DNA of 64,000 bases from Posidonia oceanica (Eukaryota > Streptophyta > Magnoliopsida > Alismatales > Posidoniaceae), in NCBI GenBank assembly GCA_037176725.1, contig JAZBRS010000014.1:72770501-72834500 (forward strand). Direction: 5' to 3'. Made by a program: the position numbers and the translations under genes. The stretch's first letter is position 1; the number at the start of each line of letters is the position of its first letter. Under the pieces are notes generated by a model. That model was not told the DNA's origin, searched no databases, and saw only the letters and a list, made by a program, of their open reading frames with translations. Shown here one piece after another: positions 53,391 to 64,000 of this stretch.

Positions 53391-54320
53391 AAACCCTAAA
53401 ACCTAAACCCAAAACCCTAAAACCTAAAACCCTAAAACCCTAAAACCTAAACCCTAAAACCTAAACCCTAAACCCTAAAACCTAAAACCAAACTCCAAAT
53501 CAAACTCTTTCCAACCCTAGAACAACCCCAAAACAAACCCTCAAACCAAACCCTAAAATCACACTCTTTTCTAAACCAAAAACCACTCACCTAACCCTAG
53601 AAATTCTAGGAAATCCACATCTAAACCCATTCATCAAAACTTAGAATCAAAGCCCTAGGAAAACCCTAGAATCACCACACACATAAACCCTAGGGACCAA
53701 ACACAAAACCTAGAAACCAAACCCACAACTTAGAATCAAAAACCAAGCTAAACCAACCTAAACCCTAAAACCTAGGACTCAAATCCAACCTAAACCCTAA
53801 ACCTTAGGATTCAAACCAAACCTAAACCCTAAACCCAAGGGACACTTCACACAACACCTTAGAAAAATCCTAAACCCTAGAAAAACCTAGGTTAAACTCA
53901 AACTCAAAACCAAACTAAATCCTAAACCCAAGGGACCAAACACAAAACCTAGCAAAGCCCAAAACCTAGACACAAAACCCTAGGTTTAGGCCCAATTTTC
54001 AACCCACATGAACCCTCACAAAACCTAGGAACACATAAACCATAGGTCACTCACACAAAAAACCTAGAAAACTTAGGTTAAATCAAAGGACAAAAACCTA
54101 GAAGACTTAGGATAAATCAAAACACTTAAACCATAGAAAACCTAGGTAGAAACCACACCTAAACCCATCTCTAAACCCAAAACCCTAATTCCACTAAAAA
54201 ACCCAAATCAAAATCCCATGCAAACCTTAAACCCTAAAAAAACTAAGCCCATGCATTCAAACCCAAAACCCTAGTGCCATTCAAAAAAAAAAAACCAAAG
54301 AAACCTAAACCCTAAATCTC
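53391..54320 (+). repeat. CCCTAAA-rich (telomere-like) stretch in LTR E
   Basis: Degenerate AAACCCTAAAACC words dominate at 53391-53480 and thin out toward 54320. The same sequence lies on the other side of the LINE (50440-50660), so the stretch is part of the LTR. It is interspersed rather than a uniform telomeric array. Confidence 0.8.
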
Positions 54321-54356
54321 ACCCTCATCCAATGGCCCTCATCACCTCCCCACCAA

Positions 54357-54363
54357 TATAAAA
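54357..54363 (+). promoter_or_regulatory. E LTR TATA box
   Basis: TATAAAA about 1.25 kb from the LTR start when the LINE is discounted. Confidence 0.55.
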
Positions 54364-57043
54364 CCCTAGCAACCCTAGGAGAGAGGAGGTGGAATGAAAA
54401 AAGGGAGGAGGAGAACCAAGAGAAAAGAAAGAAACCTAACAGGAGAGAATTGAGAGAAGAAACGGAGGAGAGAGAGAGGGAAAAAACCTAAACCTACAGC
54501 CGACCACCTTCCTCCTCCGGCCAAAACCTCTACCTTGCTTTCGACCACCAATCACCACCTTCACGAAGCCCCCACGAGTCCACCTGTGAGAGCCACAGAC
54601 AGAGAGAGGAGAGAGAATTATTTTTTTTTTCATCTCTTCCAACCACCCACGTGTAGAGAGGAGGAGAGGGCCGACTGACGCTTCCTAGGCCTTCTCCGTA
54701 CCTCCGTCGACTTCCTCGGACCGCACCTGAAGCCGCCCCGCGCCTCCAACGACGCCTCCGCCCGCCGCAAGCTCGCAGCACAACCACAAAACTTCCACGA
54801 GGTCGTCCAGCCACTCCCGCGCGTTCCAACAAGTAATAAACACCTCCCCTAGATCCGCCTCGTTCCCCTCTTCATCCCCATGTGATTTTTTCCACGTTTC
54901 GAGCCCTAGTGCGCCACCAACACATCATCGGAGTTTTCCGTCTTCCCCGACGCCAGTCCTCGGTGCAACGCGCGCAGCAGCACGCCACGCCGCCCGCCGC
55001 TCCGCCGAGCCCCACCGAGCCCTACCGCACCTCCACCGGTCCGCCCCACGCCTCCCTGCGCACCGCCTGAGCCGCGCTGCCCTCTCCTCCGCCGCCGTAG
55101 GGTCTTCCCCGGCGAGCCTCGGGCATGGCTACTGTAGCCATCTTTATTTTATTAGCATTAGTTTAGGTTTAGGTTATTTTTTCTTTAACTTAGTAACTTT
55201 TCCATCGTATTGCATTAGTTTCGTTTAGTTTTATTTATTTACGTTTAGGTCCTGCCATAGTTTAAGTTTCATTTAAATCTAAATTAAAACTGTATAACAT
55301 TGCATTTAATCTCTGCAGTTTCTTTTATTTACATCTTAGTCCCTCTGTAGTTCAAAGCACTTTAGTTTCTTTTAGTTTTAGTCCTGTTGTTTATTTTTAT
55401 TGCATCTTAGTCCCCCTGCAGTTCAAAATACTTCACTGTTTCTTAGTTTTTAGTCCGGCTATTTATTTATTTTGCATCTAGGTCCCCTAGTTGATTAATA
55501 TCATTTAATTTCATGTTTTTAGCTTATTACATTGCATTTATTTCCTGTAATTTATTTTATTTACTTTCTAGTCCTCTGTTCAGTTGTTAAATTTATTTAA
55601 TTTCGTGTTTTACCATATTGCATTGCACTTTTATTCTATATTTTATTTTATTTACTTTCCAGTCCTCTGCATGTTAGAAAAAATCATTTAATCTCATACT
55701 TTATCATATTAAATTGCATTTTAGACCCAGCATTTATTTAATTTGCATTTTACTCCACTGCATGCATTCACAGTATTTATTTAAATTGCATTTTTCCATA
55801 TTGCATTGCATTCCAGACCCTGCATTTTATTGTATTTGCATTTAGGTCCTTAGTCCATTTAGATTTCATTTAATCTCTATTTTAAAACCTTAGCATTGTA
55901 TTAGCATTATTTAAAAACCCAGAAACTTATTTTTATTGCACTCAGACCCCTAGGTTTGCATATTCATTGCATCCAGGCCCCTATCTTTTCAAAATCATTG
56001 CACATAGGTCCCTAAGTTTGCATTTAGTTGCATTTAGGTCCCTAGGTTTGCATTTAAATCACATTTAGGTCCTTCTGTCACATTTTTGCATGCATTTGCC
56101 CTATGTTGCATACATTTGCATCGTTTTGCATGCCCGCTCTTGTTTTCCCTCGTTTCTTGCTTTGTTTTGCGTTCCTACTTCGTTTCTTGCACCGTTTTGC
56201 GTACCTATTTCGTTTCTTACATCGTTTTGCATGCCCGCTCCTATTTTCCCTCGTTTCTTGCACCGTTTTGCGTGCCCACTTTTGTTTCTCGCACCGTTTT
56301 ACGTATTTCCTCCGGTTTCTCTTTGCATGTCACCTGTATTGCATGGTTTTACCACCGTTTTGCCTTATCGCCTGCATTTGCATGTAGCACAGTGATGTTT
56401 ACTGCCAATAGTTCTTACGAATCAAGGCTCGCCCTATTCGGAACGCTAACAGCACAGCTGAGCACATAGATCGAACGTTTATTTTCTTTCCGCGCATCAC
56501 AACACTTAGAGCATCTATTTGCGCATGTTTATTCCAGCATACATGGCATTTAGGCATTTAAGCATTTAGACATTCATTTGAGCACCCATAGCATACGTAT
56601 AGCATCCCTCGTCCTTTGGACGTGTAGTTAGGCAATCACCGCCATTATCCTGTAAATGCGAGCGAGAATAGTCAAGAAAGACCGATTCCGGGCGTGTCGG
56701 GGGTGCCTAATACCTTCTCCACACGTAACAGGAGTCCTCACCCTTTCTCTGGACACGTAATGACCGTTTTACCTTTATCCTTGGCACGAGTCACTCATTT
56801 TGCACGACATTGCATCCATCTGTATGTTTTCCTGTATTTCCTCGATTTTCCACATCTCCCGATTTAATAGACTAGGAGGCAACTCCGTATTCGCTTTATC
56901 TTTGTATTTCGCCCTTCTTTCGGTGTTTTGAGTCGAGTTTTCCCCTCGGATCACTCGCCAATAGTGAACTTGATTTCCGATCGGTGCACGCGAGCTCTGG
57001 CAGCATCCACGGACGATCATGAAACTCCAAGGGATCGCTACAG

Positions 57044-57063
57044 TGGCAACTCCGCTGGGGATA
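57044..57063 (+). promoter_or_regulatory. E primer-binding site
   Basis: TGGCAACTCCGCTGGGGATA, 1 bp after the LTR end. It differs from A1 by one G-to-A change. Confidence 0.78.
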
Positions 57064-57499
57064 CAAGACTCCGACTTTCATTTTTGGCTTTCTCACTTGC
57101 TTGGATTACGCATTTTGTTTGTCCACTATTTGTTTCTTTGCTTTATTGCTTGTCTTATGCCTGTTTATACGCCTTACTGCTTAAATCACCCTTATCTGTT
57201 TTGGCTTATGCTTTATACATGCCTTTTGAGTGGTAATTGCTTTCCTTTACACAATTGCCATGCCACCACACATGCACATGCCATATACTTGCTTTTTGAC
57301 ATGATAAGTGTTCTCTTTTCACTACCATGCCCACATACACATGCACATGCCATGCACATGTCTTTTGTGATGATGTATGTTGTTTGCTTGCCATGTTTGG
57401 ATGATTTTCTTCCCCTTTTTGCAGTAGGCCTAAGGACAATTAGAGATTGGTTGCTTCCCCCCTTGGCAATTAAAAACAGCAAGTAAAAGTCAAATCGAG

Positions 57500-58632
57500 G
57501 AACAACTAGAGACTCAAACACACCTTCATCCCCTTTGAGTTAATAAAACGTGCAAGATAAAAGACTCTAATCATATTGCATGAAGCAACATATAGGGCAT
57601 GCATCTTCTCATCCCTGAGTCCTCCTACTAGTTTGAGAAGGATGGTCCCGGTCTTTTCCCTCATCGCATTGGCATGTGGTGGATTGGTCGGTCCATCCCC
57701 CCTTTTTGTCTAGGGTCACGTCGGTGTTAGTAAAGTGTACAGCCTTTGCTTTGGCAAGGGCCGAGGCTCCTAACGCACCACCCATTGTTTACCTGAGCTT
57801 TGGCCAGTTTAGACGGGGACCTTACTTTTTGACTGAGTCGTTGACCCGTACACCTGAGAGGTCCGAAGTAGACAACCTACTAGGACACACTAGATTGGTG
57901 AGAGAGAGAGCATGCTGGACAGCATACCATTTGCATGAGTGCATGCATCCCACCAATTAACATTTGCATTTTGCTTTAGGCTTTCTACTTTTGTTAGTCG
58001 CGTCGGTTTTACCTTGTCGTGTGATTGTTTGCATGCCAGCACTTCCTATTTCTTTTCCCTTCATGCTTTGCCATGTTTAGGATATTAGAAACTTGCCTGC
58101 TCCCCTTTTGCTTAATCTAAAAGCTACAATAAAGCCAAGCAATAACATTTAAGCACAACTAGAGCCAAAACTTGCAATTTTCCCCCTTGGTCAGATAAAA
58201 CGCAAGTAAAACACTCTAATGCATATCACTGATTGATCATTTTAGAAAGCATGCATCTTCTCATCTCTGAGTCCACCTACTAGTCTGTGAAGGACAGTCC
58301 TAGTCTCTTGTTTAGTTGCTTTGGCACAGTGCGAGTTGATCGGTCTGTCCCCCCTTGTCAGGGGTCGTGTCGATGCGATAGAGGGTACAACCCATGCTTC
58401 GGCAGGGTCAAGACCACTAACGCACCACCTGTTATTACCTGAGCTCCTAGCCAGGGTTTAGACGAGAGCCATTACTTTCTATCCGAGTCGATGACCCGTA
58501 CCCTTGTGAGTCCGAAGTAGACTGCCTACTTGGACATACTAGATTGGTGAGTGAGAGCATGTTAGAAAGCATACCATTTGCATGAATGCATCCATACCAT
58601 CAATTAAACATTTGCATTGTTTTTCTTTCGAG
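57500..58632 (+). repeat. Duplicated leader in E, about 650-bp period
   Basis: The segment with 'gcatgcatcttctcatc', 'gggtacaacccatgctt'-like and 'catactagattggtgag'-like words occurs at about 57594-57966 and again at 58245-58632. A1 has one copy (18690-19060). The copies differ by many substitutions, so the duplication is old. Confidence 0.82.
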
Positions 58633-58640
58633 TTCTAACG

Positions 58641-58663
58641 CCAGTTTGCTTTGTCTCCAACAG
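58641..58663 (+). promoter_or_regulatory. Predicted 3' splice site before E gag
   Basis: Branch-point-like CTAAC at about 58635-58639, a pyrimidine-rich run and CAACAG (AG at 58662-58663). It lies 180 bp before the gag ATG. Confidence 0.45.
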
Positions 58664-58843
58664 AGATCAATGAGCGAGTTCTCTAGTCGGAGCTTGAGTG
58701 CTTTTCTTCACCAACGCCTCTATTGTGACACTTGTTCTTGACCCTCCTCTTCTAAGCTATTCGCCTTTGCGACTATAGCTCCTCCTAGGCGTCATCCTTC
58801 ACCTTTCCGTCGCAGCCCTATTCTTACCCACTCTCAGTCAGCC

Positions 58844-60957
58844 ATGGCCCAGCACACCCTTGAGCCCCTGCTTACTCTTGTTGGTCCGAAGGGGGTTTCC
58901 ACTTCGGTCCCTCCGACTCCCGTCTTGACTCCTTCTGTGCCCCTTACGACGTTGGGGTTTCCCCCCTTTACATCTGGGAACCCCTGCGTACCGTAGGGTC
59001 TGGGCAAGTCTATACCCCTTCGGATCCTGTCACTAAGGCTACCTTGGTGACTGCCACTCGCATCCTTGAGACTGTCCCGATTGCTACTGACCCCCAGGGC
59101 TATATTACCTATGGGCCTGGCCTTGTTGCGGCGACCACTTCTATAGGATCTCTACCCCTTGGACAGTCTGTGTCCCCACCTCTTGGATCTGATCTCCCGC
59201 CATCACTAAACATCAGTATCCCCGCTGACAGGCCTCCTGAAGTGCAGTATCGGTATCTGATGGAGATTGCCCAGGCCTTCCAGGGCATGGCTCAATCAGT
59301 CTGCCCCTCTTTGATTCCTTCTGCTCCTGAGGTCCCTTTACATCCTGCCCTTGCAACCCAGGCTTTCCCTGCTGCACCGCCGCCTCAGTTGCTTTCTGCT
59401 CTGGTGATGAGGGCGCAGCCTCCGCCCTCTGCATTCACTTCACTCACTGCACAGCATGTCTCTTCGTCACCTGGTGGCCAGCCCCTCAGGCTGGTTGGAG
59501 CACAGCACCCCACAGGCCCACTGCTTGGCGTCGTGCCAGCACAGCAGCTATTGCTCCAGCACTCAGTACCACCCACCGCACAGCATCTCACCTACCCCTC
59601 CCCCTGCATCAGCAAGTTCAAACCCCTGCATACATTCTCGCATACACTGCACCCATGTACGGATACGGCGGCCAATACGTCGCGCCACCAGGCGACGCGA
59701 TGGTGGACCCGGAGGAGCACCTCAGTGCGACCCAATCGGCGTATGTGGTCCCTGTCCCTGCTGCCCCATCTCCTTCAGGCAGCAAATCCAGATCCCTATG
59801 ACGACAGGTTCGCCGTAATGGAAAAAGCACTTCATCAAGTGCTGGGCACAGACCTCCACTGCTACCAGTCTCGGGACCTCTGCTATTTCCCAGAGGCGGT
59901 GCTCCCACCGAAATTCTACATCCCAGACTTTGAAAAATACAACGGTAGGGGCTGCCCCATTGCCCACATGAAAGCGTATTGTGGAGACCTTGCTCAGCTT
60001 CAGGCTGATGACAAGTTGTTGATCCGCCTGTTCCAAAAGAGTCTCACAGGCCCGGCCTTCAAGTGGTTTACATCACTTGATATGGCCACCATTAAGACAT
60101 GGAATGACCTCAGTAGGGCGTTCCTAGAATAGTACTCTTTCAATCTTGACCTGGTCCCCAAGTGCGAGGACCTTGTCGCCATCAACCAGAGACCCAATGA
60201 GCCGTTCAGGGAGTACGTCAGCCGTTGACGCGCCCTTGCCTTGCAAGTCCGTGATAAACCCTCTGACGAGGAGTCTATCGAGATCGTAATTCGAGGCACG
60301 TAGCCATCAACTGGGGCTCTGCTTGCCATTCAGCCAGTCGCTAACTTTGCATCTTTGGTTAGGGCTGGCACACGTGTGGAGAGCTCCTAGCGGAGCGGCA
60401 ACTTCCCAACACTCACCGCCTTTGCCAAGCAGGCCACCCATCCCAGCAGCAGCCACGGTGGCAATAGCAACAACAACAACCACGGCGGCAGCAACAACAA
60501 CAACCCCAGGAGAGGGGACCCCCTGAGGACCGCCGTTACATACCTCAACGCTCCTGCCACTCCCATTCACATGGTGGCTCAGCCTGGCCCGAATCAGGTA
60601 GTGTATGAACCCACACCGATTGCACCACACACTCCACACATCACCACCACTGCCCGACCGATGTACCCTGCAGCATCGGTCCGGCAAGGATACAACCAGG
60701 GGCAGAGAGGGCCCCATCAGCAACAACGTCGCTTCACCCAACTTGTGGAGCCACTGAGCGCCGTCTTCCCAAAGGTTGCATCGCTCCTCACGCTCCCCGA
60801 AGTCCGCCCGCCACCGAACCCTCATCCGAGGTGGTATAGGACGGATCATTTTTGTGATTTCCATCGAGTCGTCGGGCACTCGACGAATAATTGCGTCACT
60901 CTGCGAGGCACAATGCAGGATTTGATCGACCAAAAGGTCAGTTCAATCAATACATAG
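58844..60957 (+). pseudogene. gag: E Gag, disrupted but full-length
   Basis: The start ATG at 58844 matches L 1934. A frame change near 59000 leads into one reading frame to 60957 with stops at 60130 (TAG where L has Gln), 60226 (TGA where L has Trp), 60301 and 60388. The order is a Pro-rich N-terminus; a helix with RYLMEIAQAFQGMAQS; a long Pro/Ala/Gln/His-rich part; the capsid core (about 59870-60380; FYIPDFEKYNGRGCP, QKSLTGPAFKWFTSLD); an Asn/Ser/His-rich linker (SHGGNSNNNNHGGSNNNN); and one C-X2-H-X4-H-X4-C knuckle module (60735-60950). It is the best reference copy for this family in the window. No protease follows. Confidence 0.87.
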
Positions 60958-63119
60958 GAGGCGGCATCTTCATCCACACCTCCACCAACATCCACACATG
61001 CATTAGGAGTAGCACCCTCCCATTCCAACATCGTCCACCTACCTTTACCGGAGCATTCTAGCTAGGGAGGCGTGGGGACCTCAGGTGTTCATTCTATCTT
61101 CCCCTCTTGGTCCGCTACGTCCGTAGTGGACCCCCTTGATCTCATTGACCAGGTTTCTGAACCACTCACTTCTTCGCTTTATCGTGCGGCACTTGCCAGT
61201 CCTGGGTCGGGAATACATGTGATACGATTGGAGGCTAAGTGGGAGCACGCTACAGCAGACCCTGCTGACTGTGCCAGCAATGTAGGAGTGGACCCAGCAC
61301 CTCCATCCTGAGGTTGCTAACAGGTACGTCCTTCTTACCTTCACCTTTACTTCTTGCTTTGTCTCTTCATTTCTTTACATGTTGTTTCGTGTTTTCTCGT
61401 CATGCTAGGAAAACCCATAAAAAGTACAAAACCAATGAAAAATCCAAAAATATGCATTCTTTTCCTTGCATGCACATATCCCTTCCTGCATGCACATGTC
61501 ATTTCTTGCATCTTGTAAAAGACAAAAACATCAAAAAAAATCAAAAAATCAAGAAACAAAAAAAAAAAAAAACATGCTTTCCATTCCGCTGGTTTCCCAT
61601 TTTTTATGTTTTCTTAAAATGGAAAGTCATAAAAAAATACAAAACACATGGAAAAATCCAAAAACATGCTTGTTTCCTTCCTAAAATGCAAAAAAAAAAA
61701 CAGAAAAATTTTTATAATCAGAAAACCTAGCTTAGGACAAATAAGCAGCGCCGAGAGGATGTCAAGCATCGACAGTTACAAGCAGGACTCACCTGAGTAG
61801 CGCCATTTCCTGCATGCGACTACAAAGTGAGACTGAGAGCAGCACAGAACATCTCGCTGAGTGCAAAATTCCAAGAGCGAGATTTATCCAATTAAGAGAG
61901 TCCACCAGACATGAAAAGGACCAAAGCCGAGCAAAGCATAGCCAGAGGCTGCCTATACACATTGCAGAGGCCGAAAGTGTGCGCGGACCAGCTGAACTCT
62001 TAACGCCTCATCAGGGACCACTACCCCAAGAGGGCGTAGACGTGCATATCCAAAAGAATAGAGATTATGTGAGCAGAAAAATATGATAACAAGATATGCA
62101 TGCTTGGCAGAAAAGAAAAAGGAAGAAAGAAGTCGAAGAAAGAAGTCGAAGAAAGAAGGCACCCATGAAAAGAATGACTCGGACAAGCATCGAAGCCCCC
62201 TCAACTTCCAAATACAAGCACCACATTGCCAACTACATGGGAAGCATTATCTGGAGGACCTGACCCCACCCTTCGAGCGCAGCAGCACGCTCCAACCCCT
62301 CCATGCAGACAACAATTCTGCATCCCTGGCAAGCTAGATGCGACTCCAGTCACTCATGAGGGGAAAAGAAATACAATCTGTGAGTGTTAAAAGCGGTAGT
62401 CGGTCCCCGAGGACTTGAGACGGAAGCTATGAAGCTACACCCAACGCCTCTACTACCCATGTGCAGCCAAAGGCTATGCTTTGCAAAGCTGAGACCTCTT
62501 CCTGAACTGAGAATAAGAAAGAGAGCCACCGACCACAACTCGGCATGGCGTGGCGCAAGGATTGAGAATCCCCTGAGTCAGAAATTGCAGAAGCATCCTC
62601 TCGGCATCAACTGCTTTGAATACAAGGCCACCAAAAAATAAATGCATGATAATCTATCTTCCCTTCTTCCTGTTTTCGAAAATCGGAGTCGAGGACTAGC
62701 ACTTTTTGCCTAACCTCGCTCAGAGACTCTGTGCTTTTTAAAAGTTTTGGCCCCCCACCACGTTGGGAGGTCCGTGATGACCGGTATGTCCCTTGTTTGC
62801 CACTCCATGGCATTACAACGCAGACCCACTCTGAGACCATTGCACACCCACCACGATGGGCCCCCGCATTGTCCTATGCACCTACCCATTGCATTCCCCC
62901 ACCGGCATTGCACATTGCACGGTGAGTACTTACATTCATCCTCCACGCATCCGAGCTGGTAACCCTATCTACTCGCCTGACAAGCGCGTTGGTTTTGTCT
63001 ATGTCCCCGTTTTGATGCCAAGGGCGCTTCGGCTGTCCCCTGGTATCATCCCTGATACCAGGGGCATCCTTTTTGCTGCCTTGTGGTATTACCCTCCCTT
63101 TTCCATGCCCCTTCGGGGT
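60958..63119 (+). other. E non-coding 3' region
   Basis: It follows the order of L and A1: a short Pro-rich tail, an A-rich stretch (61390-61735), the conserved block (61740-62760), a GGGCTGG-type word (62954) and the CCCCTGGTATC hairpin (63037-63064). The 73-bp array of A1 is absent here. Confidence 0.72.
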
Positions 63120-63785
63120 CATGTTTGCTCGCTTCCTTAATTTGAGAATAGCGCCTTTGCGTGCCTTTTCGAAGTTACGTCTGTTTGTTTGCTCGTTTCC
63201 TTAATTTGAGGACGAGCACCTTTGTGTGCCTTTTCGAAGTCACGTCTGTTTGCTTGCTCGCTTCCTTAATTTGAGGACGAGCGCCTTTGCGTGCCTTTTC
63301 GAAGTCACGTCTGTTTGCTTGCTCGCTTCCTTAATTTGAGGACAAGCGCCTTTGCGTGCCTTTTCGAAGTCACGTCTGTTTGATTGCTCGCTTCCTTAAT
63401 TTGAGGACAAGCGCCATTGCGTGCCTTTTCGAAGTCACGTCTGTTTGCTTGCTCGCTTTCTTAATTTGAGGACGAGAGCCTTTGTGTGCCTTTTCGAAGT
63501 CATGTCTGTTTGCTTGCTCGCTTCCTTAATTTGAGGACGAGCGCCTCTGCGTGCCTTTTGGAAGTCACGTCTGTTTGCTTGCTCGCTTCCTTAATTTGAG
63601 AACGAGCGCCTTTGCGTGACTTTTCGAAGTCACGTCTGTTTGATTGCTCGCTTCCATAATTTGAGGACGAGCGCCTTTGCGTGCCTTTTCAAAGTCACGT
63701 CTATTTGTTTTCTCGCTTCCTTAATTTTAGGACGAGCGCCTTTGTGTGCCATTTCGAAGTCACGTCTGTTTGTTTGCTTGCTTCC
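63120..63785 (+). repeat. 65-bp tandem array, about 10 units
   Basis: The unit includes CCTTTTCGAAGTCACGTCTG, TTTGCTTGCTCGCTTCCTTA and ATTTGAGGACGAGCGCCTTT. Starts at 63164, 63229 and 63294 confirm the 65-bp period. Confidence 0.92.
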
Positions 63786-64000
63786 TTAATTTGAGGAAGA
63801 GGCTCCCTTGCGTTTCTCTTCGGAGTCTCGCAGGCTTGCATCCTTAATTTGAGGAAGAGACCCCCTTGCGTTTCTCTTCGGAGTCTCGCGGGCTTGCTTC
63901 CTTAATTTGAGGAAGAGGCCCCTTGCATTTCTCTTCAGAGTCTCGCGGGCTTGCTTCCTTAATTTGAGGAAGAGCCCCCTTGCATTTCTCTTCGGAGTCT
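63786..64000 (+). repeat. 57-58-bp tandem array continuing past the window
   Basis: A derived unit sharing CTTCCTTAATTTGAGGA with the 65-bp unit but ending TTTCTCTTCGGAGTCTCGCG. Starts at 63784, 63842, 63900 and 63957. Confidence 0.9.

Larger units (their letters stand above)
50375..57042 (+). mobile_element. E 5' LTR (about 3.94 kb without the LINE)
   Basis: It opens TGTAGACACCCC and closes ATCGCTACA. It holds CCCTAAA-type stretches (50440-50660, 53391-54320), a TATA box (54357-54363), a GC-rich segment (54440-55130), the TTGCATTTAGGTCC-type stretch (55140-56090), an irregular 'tgcaccgttttgcgtgcc' array (56090-56345) and the shared palindrome (56698-56720). Less the LINE, its length matches the A1 LTRs. 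Confidence 0.87.
50375..64000 (+). mobile_element. Element E, gag-only retrotransposon, 3' end outside window
   Basis: 5' LTR (50375-57042, with a LINE inside), primer site, duplicated leader, gag (58844-60957), and a non-coding 3' region matching L and A1 up to a new tandem array at the window end. It is inserted in LTR D; the five bases before it are GCCGC. No pol lies in the visible part. Confidence 0.87.

Noticed and set aside
50375..54320. A real telomere or subtelomere end
   Set aside because: The CCCTAAA words are degenerate and interspersed, lie inside an LTR with a TATA box and primer site, and are flanked on both sides by retroelement sequence.
1..64000. Host protein-coding genes
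   Set aside because: No frame outside the transposon proteins shows a recognisable domain, conserved splice structure or non-repetitive composition.

Overview
The window is nuclear DNA of a seed plant, almost certainly transposon-rich heterochromatin. It has no recognisable host gene, RNA gene or bacterial-type feature. Everything I can identify is LTR retrotransposon of the Ty3/gypsy Tat/Ogre type, plus one LINE. The signs are LTRs opening TGTAGACACCCC, TGTTGACACCCC or TGTAGATATCCC, primer sites opening TGGCGA, GGGAGGGGCATC-type polypurine tracts, 5-bp target duplications and Tat-type Gag proteins. I cannot name the species. Most reading frames are broken by stops that look like CAG to TAG and TGG to TGA/TAG, as expected from decay of methylated cytosines.

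The layout is a nest six levels deep. Element L (plus strand, gag-only) starts before the window and runs to 7790. A minus-strand LTR (B1, 1-1458) sits in its leader, and a minus-strand element C interrupts it at 7791. C (3' LTR 7791-10229, repeat array 10834-12597, an extra ORF split between 13080-14101 and 31028-31281, and RNase H/integrase at 32646-34636) is interrupted twice. Inside the extra ORF lies A1, a complete plus-strand gag-only element (14102-31027, two 4-kb LTRs). At the RT/RNase H boundary lies B2, a minus-strand gag-only element (34637-46514 and beyond). B2 carries a solo LTR S (37303-40784, perfect CCAAT duplication) and a plus-strand LTR D (46515-50374). D is interrupted by element E (50375 to the window end, gag-only in the part visible), and E's LTR contains a LINE that encodes only ORF1 (50661-53390).

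Functionally the window is dominated by gag-only (TR-GAG-like) elements: L, A1 and E from one family and B2 from another. The only polymerase gene is the decayed 3' end of C, and no reverse transcriptase core is present. C shares its polypurine tract, a strong 3' hairpin and an LTR palindrome with L/A1/E, so a C-like autonomous element is the natural candidate to mobilise them.

The least explained structure is a set of palindromic modules with conserved arms and different loops. A 6-9-6 module (GTCGCC-N9-GGCGAC) recurs about 29 times in the LTRs of B1, B2 and C and in the B2 leader, often at exactly 28-bp spacing. A different 9-11-9 module (GTTGGACGC-N11-GCGTCCAAC) recurs nine times at 29-bp spacing in solo LTR S. 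Other notable points are a Gag in A1 that lacks the capsid core but has three tandem zinc-knuckle modules, canonical 3' splice sites just before gag in three elements, a pol fragment inside an LTR, and an ORF1-only LINE.
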